63,836 bases of DNA from Bin87 sp034421995. GTDB lineage: Bacteria; Chloroflexota; Dehalococcoidia; Lucifugimonadales; UBA3495. This document shows positions 52,778 through 60,041 of this stretch, piece by piece. The notes below the pieces were generated by a model. It was not told the origin of the DNA. It was given only the letters and a program-made list of their open reading frames with translations, and ran no database searches. Every line of letters begins with the position of its first letter. Position 1 is the first letter of the stretch. Where the stretch lies: the NCBI GenBank assembly GCA_034421995.1, contig DAOUJY010000094.1, positions 1-63,836 on the forward strand, written 5' to 3'. The position numbers and the translations under genes are program-made.

Positions 52778-53341
52778 ATGCAGACTCCGGTGGCGATAGC
52801 GCCAGAAATCGGTCGGATAGCCTACCTGGATCCAACCGGGTTCGTCCAACAAACCAACCGGATGCTGACCCCCAGGCTGGGCAGCGTAGCCGGCAAAGTG
52901 GCCGGCCTGCTGGATAACGGTAACGACACTTCCAGCTTCTTTTTTGCCAGCCTGGCTGAGGTATTGCAAAGCGAGTTTGACGTGAGCCGGGTTGTACTGC
53001 GCACCAAGTTCACGTCAACGCGGCCGGCCGAAGCGGACCTGATCTCCCGGTTGGCTGAGGAGGCGGATTTCCTCATTTCGGGTGTTGCCCTTTGAGGCTC
53101 CTGCACGTCGGGCAGTGTGCTCGACGCAGTGAACTTCGAGGATACCAACCAGCCGGCCGCCGTGGTCGCCACCACCAACTTCCTCCGCCTGGCTACCTCC
53201 ATTGCCGGAGCCAACAAGATCGGGGACCTGCCTCTGGTGTCCATCCCCCACCCCCTGGGCAACCGGGAACAGGCCGCCGAGCGCGCCCGCGCCATAGCCA
53301 CCCAGGTTGTCGCGGCAGTCACCGGAGCAGCAAGCAGTTAG
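52778..53341 (+). CDS. UGSC-motif selenoprotein (in-frame TGA decoded as selenocysteine)
   Basis: The 187-residue protein reads through TGA at 53093-53095 as Sec106. The two halves are in the same frame and join as GVAL-U-GSC-TSGSVLDAV, the Sec-Gly-Ser-Cys signature of the UGSC (seleno)protein family. Conservation on both sides of the TGA (GLLDNGND at 43-50; AAVVATTNF after) shows that it is one gene. The start is ATG 52778 with GAGG 8 bases upstream. The Sec106/Cys109 pair suggests a thiol/selenol redox site. Biochemical function is undescribed as far as I know. A stem-loop fitting a bacterial SECIS follows the TGA. selA, selB, selD and tRNA-Sec are not in the window and must exist elsewhere if Sec is inserted. 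Probable partner: the gene at 53459. Confidence 0.85.
53096..53129 (+). promoter_or_regulatory. Candidate bacterial SECIS element
   Basis: Directly after the TGA, CTGC (53101-53104) and GTCG (53107-53110) pair with CGACGCAG (53122-53129), leaving a two-base bulge and an 11-base loop GGCAGTGTGCT. The loop starts with GG 16 bases after the TGA, in the range seen for bacterial SECIS. The structure is drawn by eye. Confidence 0.55.
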
Positions 53342-53378
53342 TTCACCGCGATGTTTCCATCATTTCGGGTGATGTTCC

Positions 53379-53427
53379 CGTCATTCCGGCGAAAGTCGCA
53401 GATGCGCCTTTGGCGTGCCGGAATCCA
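53379..53427. repeat. REP hairpin with internal insertion
   Basis: Outer arms CGTCATTCCGGCGAAA and TGCCGGAATCCA are the same as in the plain REP at 50126, but are split by GTCGCAGATGCGCCTTTGGCG. The same split version occurs at 59812-59853. It lies between the selenoprotein and its probable partner. Confidence 0.8.
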
Positions 53428-53458
53428 TTAATTCATCAGCGGATAGCTGCGAATACCC

Positions 53459-54547
53459 ATGCAGACCCAACAACAAACCCGCCGCTTGACTGGCCTGGAC
53501 ACGGTCCAGGGCGCGCTGGACACCATTGAAACCTATTTCGAAAACGGCTGGACGGATGGGTTGCCCATCGTTCCGCCTACGGAGACCGCGGTCGCCGAAT
53601 TCGTCGCCGCGTCCGGGCGCGATGGCGGCGAAACCCTGGGATTGATGCCGCCGCGCCTGGGTGTCGTCACTGTCGAGGCGGCGGCCATTAACGCGGTGAT
53701 GGCGGGTTGCCGGCCGGAGTATATGCCGGTCGTCTTGGCGGCCGTGGCGGCGTCTCTAGACGAGCGGTTCGACATGCGCGGATTGCAGGCAACCAGCGAC
53801 CCGGCCGCGCCCCTCATTATCGTCAGCGGCCCGGTGGTGGAGCAGCTTGGCATCAATCACGGCATCGGCCTGTTCGGACACGGCAGCCGCGCCAACGCCA
53901 CCATCGGCCGCGCCCTGCGCCTGCTGATGATCAACCTGGGCGACGGCCGCCCCGACACCGGCGACAAGTCAACCCTGGGTTCTCCGTCCAAGTATTCCTA
54001 TTGCATCGGCGCTGACATCGCCACGCCCTGGACTCCCATCCACACCGATTTTGGCTACCCCGCCGACGAAAGCTGCGTCACCGTGTTTGCCGCCGACGCG
54101 CCTCGGGGCAACAGTCCGGCCGGCTCCGGCAGCATGGAATTTGCCCTCTGGATCCTGGCCGACTCCCTGTGCAATCTGAACCACAACATGATCCACGGCG
54201 GGCACCTGCTGGCGGTGGTCAGCCCACTCATCGCCCAGGGCTTGCAAGACGAAGGCTGGACGAAACGGGACGTACAACTCTATCTGTACGAACGCGCCCG
54301 CATCCCCGTCGAGCGGGTCCGTCGCTACAAGGAACTGCGCTACGGACGCAACGTAGAAGCCGGCGACCCCTACTTCTGGCCCAAGTGGCTCGACACCGAA
54401 GGCCCCGAAACCATGCTGCCGGTCGTCCGCGACCCGGACAACATCATGCTCGTCGTCGCCGGCGACCCGGCCCGCTCCCGCTCCGCCTACTGCCCGCCGC
54501 GGCCCTATAACCGCCCGGTGTGCAAGCCAGTGCGGATGCCGGGATGA
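53459..54547 (+). CDS. Probable partner of the UGSC selenoprotein, unknown function
   Basis: The 362-residue soluble protein has an N-terminal motif GWTDGLPIVPPT (30-41), Gly-rich segments (INHGIGLFGHGSRANATIGRA) and several conserved-looking Cys and His residues (AVMAGCRPEYMP, LCNLNHNMIHGGH). I have seen this type of protein beside UGSC-motif genes, and the GLPIVPPT stretch is typical of it, but no function is established. It starts 118 bases after the selenoprotein in the same direction, with a repeat between. It may form a complex with, or be a redox substrate of, the selenoprotein (inference). Confidence 0.6.
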   Translation: MQTQQQTRRLTGLDTVQGALDTIETYFENGWTDGLPIVPPTETAVAEFVAASGRDGGETLGLMPPRLGVVTVEAAAINAVMAGCRPEYMPVVLAAVAASLDERFDMRGLQATSDPAAPLIIVSGPVVEQLGINHGIGLFGHGSRANATIGRALRLLMINLGDGRPDTGDKSTLGSPSKYSYCIGADIATPWTPIHTDFGYPADESCVTVFAADAPRGNSPAGSGSMEFALWILADSLCNLNHNMIHGGHLLAVVSPLIAQGLQDEGWTKRDVQLYLYERARIPVERVRRYKELRYGRNVEAGDPYFWPKWLDTEGPETMLPVVRDPDNIMLVVAGDPARSRSAYCPPRPYNRPVCKPVRMPG

Positions 54548-54616
54548 TCCTGGCTGGTACGCTGCCAACTCCCTTAGCCCATGCAAGCGAGCGTGTGAAT
54601 TTGGAGGAAACTGAGG

Positions 54617-55675
54617 ATGGCGACCAACCACTCATTGCTGAGTTACGTTCTTTCTCAGCAGTACATTCCCAGTAGTGAGAACGCTGCTACCGATGCCCTG
54701 TGCTTCATGTTGTCCCACTCGGACGTTGCTCGAGGAGCCTTATCTGATTTTCTAGCGGACGGATCCAACCTGTCGCCAATCGCAAAGGCCAATACGAGAA
54801 CGTTTGGCAAAGGCAGGTCAATCCCAGATCTGGCCTGCCTTGATGACGCCGGCAAGGTCGTAGTGCTCATCGAATCCAAGTTCTGGGCTGGTCTGTCTGT
54901 TCATCAGCCCGTCACATATTGGGAGCGCTTGCCGACAGACCGTCCGTCAGTGCTGTTGTTCTTGGCACCGGACTATAGCGTCGGTCGGGGATCATTGTGG
55001 GAGGAATTGGTGGCCCGGCTACAAAAATCCGGCTACGAATTGAATTCCGCCCGCATGGAAAACGGTGTGAGAAGTGCTACGGCCAAAGATGACCAGCGTC
55101 GCTTGATGCTGGCTGGTTGGGAAACGTTCCTCGACCGATTTGCGGAGAAAACTATGACCGACCCTCGTGGTCAAACCCTCTTCGAAATCGCGGAGTTACG
55201 AGGTCTTGCAGACAGCATTATCAGGAATAACAATCCAGGTCGGTATGAGAACCTCACTAAGCTGATCAAACTGGCAGTCGATCGGCTCAAGGTTTTGGGA
55301 TGGGCGAACACCGAAGGTCTGACCGTGGGGCATGGTGCTGGTTACTACGCCAGATATTTGAGGCTCGCCGGGGCCCCCGCCGGATTATTGATCGATGATT
55401 CGCGAGACACCGAGCGGACGCCGTACAAGCCACTGTGGCTTTCATTTTACCGCGGCGGTGGCGAAGTTCCTCGCGATAAAGTGCGCATCTTGCTGCAAGA
55501 CATAAGCGAGCCCTTTTCGATATGGGAACGTGAAGATGTTTCAGTACCTATCGAACTGCCCGACGGTGCCGACCAAGAGGAAGTTTTGAACGCCATGGTT
55601 GAGCGGCTAGTGCACATCGGCAGTCTGATCGACCCGGACGGGCCAACCTACAAAAAGGATTCCCGCGATGCCTGA
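54617..55675 (+). CDS. PD-(D/E)XK nuclease-family protein
   Basis: The 352-residue protein has a nuclease core near residues 70-95: SIPDLACLDDAGKVVVLIESKFWAGL, giving PD...ESK. The remainder is helical, with a C-terminal mixed domain (GAGYYARYLRLAGAPAGLLI). Third-codon positions are visibly less G+C-rich than in its neighbours, which suggests recent transfer. GAGG lies just before the ATG. It overlaps the following deacetylase gene by 8 bases. Such proteins often belong to restriction or phage defence, but no partner genes are present, so this is only a possibility. Confidence 0.8.
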   Translation: MATNHSLLSYVLSQQYIPSSENAATDALCFMLSHSDVARGALSDFLADGSNLSPIAKANTRTFGKGRSIPDLACLDDAGKVVVLIESKFWAGLSVHQPVTYWERLPTDRPSVLLFLAPDYSVGRGSLWEELVARLQKSGYELNSARMENGVRSATAKDDQRRLMLAGWETFLDRFAEKTMTDPRGQTLFEIAELRGLADSIIRNNNPGRYENLTKLIKLAVDRLKVLGWANTEGLTVGHGAGYYARYLRLAGAPAGLLIDDSRDTERTPYKPLWLSFYRGGGEVPRDKVRILLQDISEPFSIWEREDVSVPIELPDGADQEEVLNAMVERLVHIGSLIDPDGPTYKKDSRDA

Positions 55676-56573
55676 ACTTCCCCGCGATTTTATCGGCTAC
55701 GGCGCCAACCCGCCGTCCATCCAATGGCCCAACAACGCCCGCATCGCCATCTCCGTAGTGGTGAACTACGAGGAGGGCAGCGAGGCCTCTCTGCTGGATG
55801 GCGACGCCTACCATGAGTCCAACAACGAAGTCCCATCCCCCGTCCCACCCGGTCAGCGCGACCTGTTCAACGAGTCGTTCTTCGAATACGGCAGCCGGGT
55901 CGGCGTCTGGCGCATCCTGAAACTCCTGGACCAGCACAATGTCCCCAGCACCTTCTTCTGTTGCGCCGTGGCCATGGAGCGCAACCCCGAGGTCGCTCGC
56001 GCCGTAGTCGAGCGCGGCCACGAAGTCTGCGGCCACGGCTACCGCTGGGAGGAATACCACAACAAGACGCGGGATGAAGAGGCCGAAGCAATCCGCATGA
56101 CCATCGAATCGCTGACCGCCACCACCGGCGTCCGGCCCGTAGGCTGGTTCACCCGCTACGGCCCCAGCATCAACACCCGTGAGTTGGTGGTCAACGAAGG
56201 CAGTTTCATCTACGACAGCGGCGTTTTCAACGACGACCTGCCCTACTACACCGACGTGAACGGCAGTCCCTGGCTGGTGCTGCCGTACAGCTTCGAGACC
56301 AACGACGCCCGCTTCTGGCGGGGCGGCCTCAACAGCGTGGGCGACTTCTACGAATACATGAAGGACACCTTCGACGTACTCTACGAAGAGGGCCGCACCC
56401 ACCCCAAGATGATGTCGGTGGGCCTGCATTGCCGCATCGCTGGCCGCCCGGCCCGCTCCCGCGCCCTGGACCGTTTCCTGCGCTACGCCCGCAGCCACCC
56501 CGGCGTCTGGTTCGCCCGCCGCGACGAAATCGCCCGCTGGTGGCTGGAACACTATCCGCCGGGCGCTTTGTAG
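55668..56573 (+). CDS. Polysaccharide deacetylase-family protein (PuuE allantoinase-like)
   Basis: The 301-residue NodB-fold protein resembles cofactor-independent allantoinase PuuE: EYGSRVGVWRILKLL, VPSTFFCCAVAMERNP, GHEVCGHGYRWEEY and TRYGPSINTRELVV all fit. PuuE-type enzymes open allantoin to allantoate. Glyoxylate, a later product of that route, is the substrate of malate synthase (8592). Other members deacetylate small amides, so the substrate is uncertain. AAAGGA precedes the ATG, which overlaps the previous gene. Its stop codon lies inside a palindromic repeat. Confidence 0.88.
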   Translation: MPELPRDFIGYGANPPSIQWPNNARIAISVVVNYEEGSEASLLDGDAYHESNNEVPSPVPPGQRDLFNESFFEYGSRVGVWRILKLLDQHNVPSTFFCCAVAMERNPEVARAVVERGHEVCGHGYRWEEYHNKTRDEEAEAIRMTIESLTATTGVRPVGWFTRYGPSINTRELVVNEGSFIYDSGVFNDDLPYYTDVNGSPWLVLPYSFETNDARFWRGGLNSVGDFYEYMKDTFDVLYEEGRTHPKMMSVGLHCRIAGRPARSRALDRFLRYARSHPGVWFARRDEIARWWLEHYPPGAL

Positions 56574-56597
56574 GGGCGAATAACCATTCGCCCCTAC
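56570..56597. repeat. GTAGGGGCG palindrome overlapping a stop codon
   Basis: GTAGGGGCGAATAA / CCATTCGCCCCTAC. The TAG in its first arm is the stop codon of the deacetylase (56571-56573). It separates this gene from the convergent VOC gene and probably acts as a shared terminator hairpin. Confidence 0.88.
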
Positions 56598-56624
56598 GGG
56601 TACGCCGGTCGGCGTATGATATTT

Positions 56625-57422
56625 TTACCACTCGTTCAGCCGGATGACCGTGAAAACGGCCCCTTCCGCATCCTGGAGTACCGAAAAGCGGGCAAAATCC
56701 ATAAGGTCTCTGGGTTCGACGATAACGCCGCCGCCCAGTTCTTTGGCTTTGGCGGCGGTGGCGTCAACGTCGTTGACGCCGAAATAGACGCCCCAGTTCG
56801 GGGGAACCGGGCCCCAATCCTCGCCAATCTGAATGATCCCGCCGACCATCTGCTCGCCGACCCGCATCACCCAATAGGGGAACTCTTCAACGTTTTCGTC
56901 AAGCTTGATTTCGCTCCCGAGCACGGTCTGGTAAAAATCTCGGGCCGACTCCGGGTCGGTGGTGGCCAATTCAAACCAGCACAGCGCGCCGGGTTCCATC
57001 ATCACGCTGGCGCCGGCGTGGGCCACCGGATACCACAGCCGCAGGTAGGCGCCTTCCTTGTCCTGGATAACCGCCATTCGGCCTACCGTTACCCCTTCCA
57101 TCGGCGTAACGTCCATGGGTCCGAAAGCGACGGTTCCTCCGGCGGTCTTGGCTCGCTCCGCCGCGGCCTCCAAATCATCCACGGTTACGTACACGCTCCA
57201 GTGGGCCGGCAGGTTTTCCTGTCCCGGGCCGGCCTCGGCCGACGCGCAGGCCGCCCTGCCGTTGTGCGAGTACATCGTGTACACCATGTCCGGCCCCACC
57301 GGGTGGTCGTCGTAGGTCCAGCCGAAAAGGCCGGTATAAAAATCTTTCGCCGCCTGGCCGTTGTGGGATAGCAGGTCTGCCCACGACGGAGTGCCTGAGG
57401 GATAGTCGGTCATTTCGGGCAT
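56625..57422 (-). CDS. Double VOC-domain protein (glyoxalase/bleomycin-resistance fold)
   Basis: The 265-residue protein has two vicinal-oxygen-chelate domains. The first begins GTPSWADLLSHNGQAAKDFYTGLFGWTY (about 10-35), the second GALCWFELATTDPESARDFY (about 145-165). Each ends with a conserved Glu strand, such as GGVIVEPRDLMDFARF with VLQDAEGAVF. GGAGG precedes the ATG. Members of this double-domain type are often annotated as glyoxalase-like or dioxygenase-like with unknown substrate. Confidence 0.88.
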   Translation of the reverse strand: MPEMTDYPSGTPSWADLLSHNGQAAKDFYTGLFGWTYDDHPVGPDMVYTMYSHNGRAACASAEAGPGQENLPAHWSVYVTVDDLEAAAERAKTAGGTVAFGPMDVTPMEGVTVGRMAVIQDKEGAYLRLWYPVAHAGASVMMEPGALCWFELATTDPESARDFYQTVLGSEIKLDENVEEFPYWVMRVGEQMVGGIIQIGEDWGPVPPNWGVYFGVNDVDATAAKAKELGGGVIVEPRDLMDFARFSVLQDAEGAVFTVIRLNEW

Positions 57423-57530
57423 AAATCAGCCTCCATGTTTCTGGTATTCCTTGCCAGCATATCAGGGCGCTTGCGCCGCTGTCCCCGCCGGGCTGTCATC
57501 AATTTCAGGCAATGGCCCGCAGCCAATAAT

Positions 57531-57558
57531 GTAGGGGCGACCGGCCGGTCGCCCCTAC
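57531..57558. repeat. GTAGGGGCG palindrome, GACCGG version
   Basis: Perfect palindrome GTAGGGGCGACCGG / CCGGTCGCCCCTAC, located between the VOC start and the end of the LLM gene. A near-copy lies at 59082-59109. The inner half differs from the GAATAA copies while the outer GTAGGGGCG is kept. Confidence 0.9.
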
Positions 57559-57601
57559 CCGGTCGCCCCTGCGATGGGTCGGATACCATTCGCTCCGGTG
57601 G

Positions 57602-58801
57602 CTAGTCGTCGGCGGGAACGGACACCTCTACCTTAGTATCCTTGAACGCCGGCATCACCTCTTCGGCGAACCACTGGAGCTGCTCCAGGATGATGCTCTG
57701 GGGCGTGCCGACGGGCTGGCCCACCTGGATCCGCTGGAGACCCGGGTAGCGCTCTTCCACGCCCTTCAGCTGCTCGATGATCCGCTCCGGCGGCCCGGCC
57801 AGCACGCTGCCGTTCTCGATGGCGTCCTGGATGGTCGGCAGGCCGGCATTGGGCGCGACGCGCGGGTCGCTGATGTCCCGGATCTGCTGCTCGGTCAAGC
57901 CACGGGTCAGGCGCAGCGGCCCGAACATCTTGAGATTTTCTTCGTAGTACCTGGCGCCGATGCCGGCGGCTTCTTCCACCGTCGGCGCGATGTGGAAGTG
58001 GAATCCGACGGCCAGGTCCTCGCCCAGTTCGGCGTCGGGCTTGCCGTTGCGCCGCAGGGCATCCCGGTATCCGTGCATGATGCCGTCCATTGCGCCGCCC
58101 TCGGAGGAACCGCCGCCGATGACGCCCTTGATGCCCATCTTGGCCATGAACTCCAGCGCGCGGCCGGTGCCCCCCTGGATGGGCTGCCAGCATTCCACCG
58201 GCAGCGTCTTGGGGCGCGGCACCAGGGTGATCTCTTCCAGGTCGTAGCCGCGATAGGGCACTCCCTGGGGCGGGAAATTATAGTGCTTGCCCTGGTGGGA
58301 GAAGGAACGCTCGTGGAACGCTTTGAAGATGACCTCCACCTGTTCCTCGAAGAGTTCACGGTTGGCCGGCTGGTCCATCAGCGGGGAACCGAAGGATTCC
58401 ACCTCGCGGGTGTGATAGCCCCGGCCCACGCCGAAGATCACTCGCCCGTTGGTCATCCAGTCGGCCATGGCGAAGTCCTCGGCCAGGCGCAGCGGGTGCC
58501 ACATCGGCGCGATGTTGAAGCCACAGCCAAAACGCAGCCGCTCCGTGACGTGGGCCAGATGCACGATGAACATCAGCAGGTTCGGGATGCACTCGTAACC
58601 CTCGGGCTGGAAGTGATGCTCCGCCATCCAGAAGGTGTCGTACCCGTACTTGTCCAGGGTCTGCGCGATGGCCACGCCCTTGTCGAAAGCGGTGGCCAGG
58701 TATTCGTCCGAGTAGGTGCGGTCGTTGACCGCAGTGCCCGCATAGCCCACGTTTTCCATGTCAACATGGCCGGCGTACAGGCTGTCAAATATGGTAATCA
58801 T
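57602..58801 (-). CDS. LLM-class flavin-dependent oxidoreductase
   Basis: The 399-residue luciferase-like protein has YDTFWMAEHHFQPEG, RLRFGCGFNIAPMWHPLRLAEDFAMAD, and GRVIFGVGRGYHTREVESFG, typical of alkanal-monooxygenase-like LLM enzymes using FMN. It is longer than, and clearly distinct from, the F420-type LLM at 28067. GGAGG lies 5 bases before the ATG. Such paralogues are numerous in SAR202-type genomes and thought to attack recalcitrant organic molecules. Its substrate is unknown. Upstream is the 1.2-kb repeat region. Confidence 0.92.
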   Translation of the reverse strand: MITIFDSLYAGHVDMENVGYAGTAVNDRTYSDEYLATAFDKGVAIAQTLDKYGYDTFWMAEHHFQPEGYECIPNLLMFIVHLAHVTERLRFGCGFNIAPMWHPLRLAEDFAMADWMTNGRVIFGVGRGYHTREVESFGSPLMDQPANRELFEEQVEVIFKAFHERSFSHQGKHYNFPPQGVPYRGYDLEEITLVPRPKTLPVECWQPIQGGTGRALEFMAKMGIKGVIGGGSSEGGAMDGIMHGYRDALRRNGKPDAELGEDLAVGFHFHIAPTVEEAAGIGARYYEENLKMFGPLRLTRGLTEQQIRDISDPRVAPNAGLPTIQDAIENGSVLAGPPERIIEQLKGVEERYPGLQRIQVGQPVGTPQSIILEQLQWFAEEVMPAFKDTKVEVSVPADD

Positions 58802-59013
58802 CCAATTCCTCCGGTGGTTCCGCCGCGCTCGCGCCCCAGGGGAGTTCGCCGGGGACGGGAGCCATAGGTTGTGAGCATTGTAGGATAACCCGGCCGGCCG
58901 TTCAACCGCCGGCGTCCGCCAGGTAGCGTTCCTTTCAGGTGTTCAGGCGTAGGGGCAATCCGCCTCCGGCGGATGGTTGCCCTGGCTGTGCGAGTGCATC
59001 TACCGTTCCGGGA

Positions 59014-59083
59014 AATAAACCACCTGTATCGCAATGCTGTTACATGACACGGCAGCGTTGCAATTTAGGTGGTTTCCCTATGT
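59014..59083. repeat. MITE-like 70-base imperfect palindrome
   Basis: The left arm GGGAAATAAACCACCTGTAT...CGCAATGCTG pairs with the right arm CAGCGTTGCAATTTAGGTGG...TTTCCC. Both ends contain ACCACCT, the core of the insertion-sequence ends at 62656 and 63727. It encodes nothing. Confidence 0.65.
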
Positions 59084-59109
59084 GGGGGCGACCGGCCGGT
59101 CGCCCCTAC
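59082..59109. repeat. GTGGGGGCG palindrome
   Basis: GTGGGGGCGACCGG / CCGGTCGCCCCTAC, a near-copy of 57531-57558 with one changed base in the first arm. Confidence 0.85.
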
Positions 59110-59364
59110 CCGCGCGAGGAACGGCGTCCGCCGAAATCAAACCACCTGATGCGGAACGCTACCAATGCGGAACGCTGCCACATGACACCTGCTCCTTGCG
59201 TACCCGCACATCCGTTCTCTACACTATACCCCACGCGTAAGGCAGCAAGCCCAAGGCCACGGCCCACCTGTCTGCATCACATCTGAATATCGGGTTCACA
59301 GGGTTCAGGTAACACGGCCAACCGCTGTCACCGTACACGGTCGCAGATGCGCCTGTGGCGGACA

Positions 59365-59940
59365 GCACGTCGGATCTTCTGCACCGCTGGCTAATCGCTC
59401 ACCGGACGGTAACCGCTACCGCATCGAGCAGCACGGCAGGTGCCACCACCCCTGCGCGAGGGTCGCCGCTCCGTCTATCACGGCGGAGCAACCGCGCCCA
59501 CCACCGTCATTCCGGCTTCGGCCGGAATCCAGGACCGCGCCTACCCCCGTCATTCCGGCGCAAGAACAGCCGGCCCCGTGCTTGACACGGGGTCACCCCG
59601 TACTTGATACGGGGCCGGAATCCAGGGCGGGGCCGGGCGTGCGGCGGTCAGCACGCGCCAACTTAGCGCATCAATGCGCAAACACGCTCTCTGGCCGTAG
59701 CGCCGACAACCTGAACCCCCGAACCCGCAGCCAACCAAACCACCGACCGACCGGCCAAAGGAGAAAACCCGGACAACCACCCCGCTGCCGCGCGGTCTAA
59801 CTTTCTCGTCATTCCGGCGCAAGTCGCAGCTGCGCCTTTGGCGTGCCGGAATCCAGTGGCGTTTTCTTCCGCCTTCGGCGGACGGCTTTCGCCGGAGTGA
59901 CGGATCATCAACCGAACCACCTGAAACGGAACGCAGCCAC
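59365..59940 (+). repeat. Long dispersed repeat, copy B
   Basis: Same landmarks, order and orientation as 1-470, about 100 bases longer because of extra CATTCCGG REP units (about 59509-59625) and CCCCGTACTTGATACGGGG-type segments. It ends with ACCACCTGAAACGGAACGC 51 bases before the first possible start (59991) of the CoA-transferase. It has no supported gene. In both copies the end lies just upstream of a catabolic gene in the same orientation. Confidence 0.85.
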
Positions 59941-60041
59941 TCGCCGGCGAGTGGTTTTGTCGGCAACTGCAATCCTGTATAGTTTTTGCGATGAAACCTG
60001 CGTCGGCGCCACTGGGTCCCGGCGCGTGGATGGAGCTTGCC

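Larger units (their letters stand above)
58802..59364. other. Repeat-rich non-coding stretch
   Basis: No gene is supported here. It holds an inverted copy of the IS-end motif (GGTAGCGTTCCTTTCAGGTG at about 58922-58941), the 70-base hairpin at 59014-59083, a GTGGGGGCG palindrome (59082-59109), and two more IS-end motif fragments around 59142-59175 (AAACCACCTGATGCGGAACG). The region appears to be a landing site or graveyard for small mobile repeats. Confidence 0.7.

Noticed and set aside
52547..52969. A 140-codon minus-strand frame before speD
   Set aside because: It overlaps the selenoprotein start and has no recognisable domain or ribosome site.
52778..53095. Treating the UGSC gene as a 105-residue protein ending at TGA, with a second gene at 53117
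   Set aside because: The downstream part is in the same frame, continues a known motif across the TGA, and has no ribosome site of its own.
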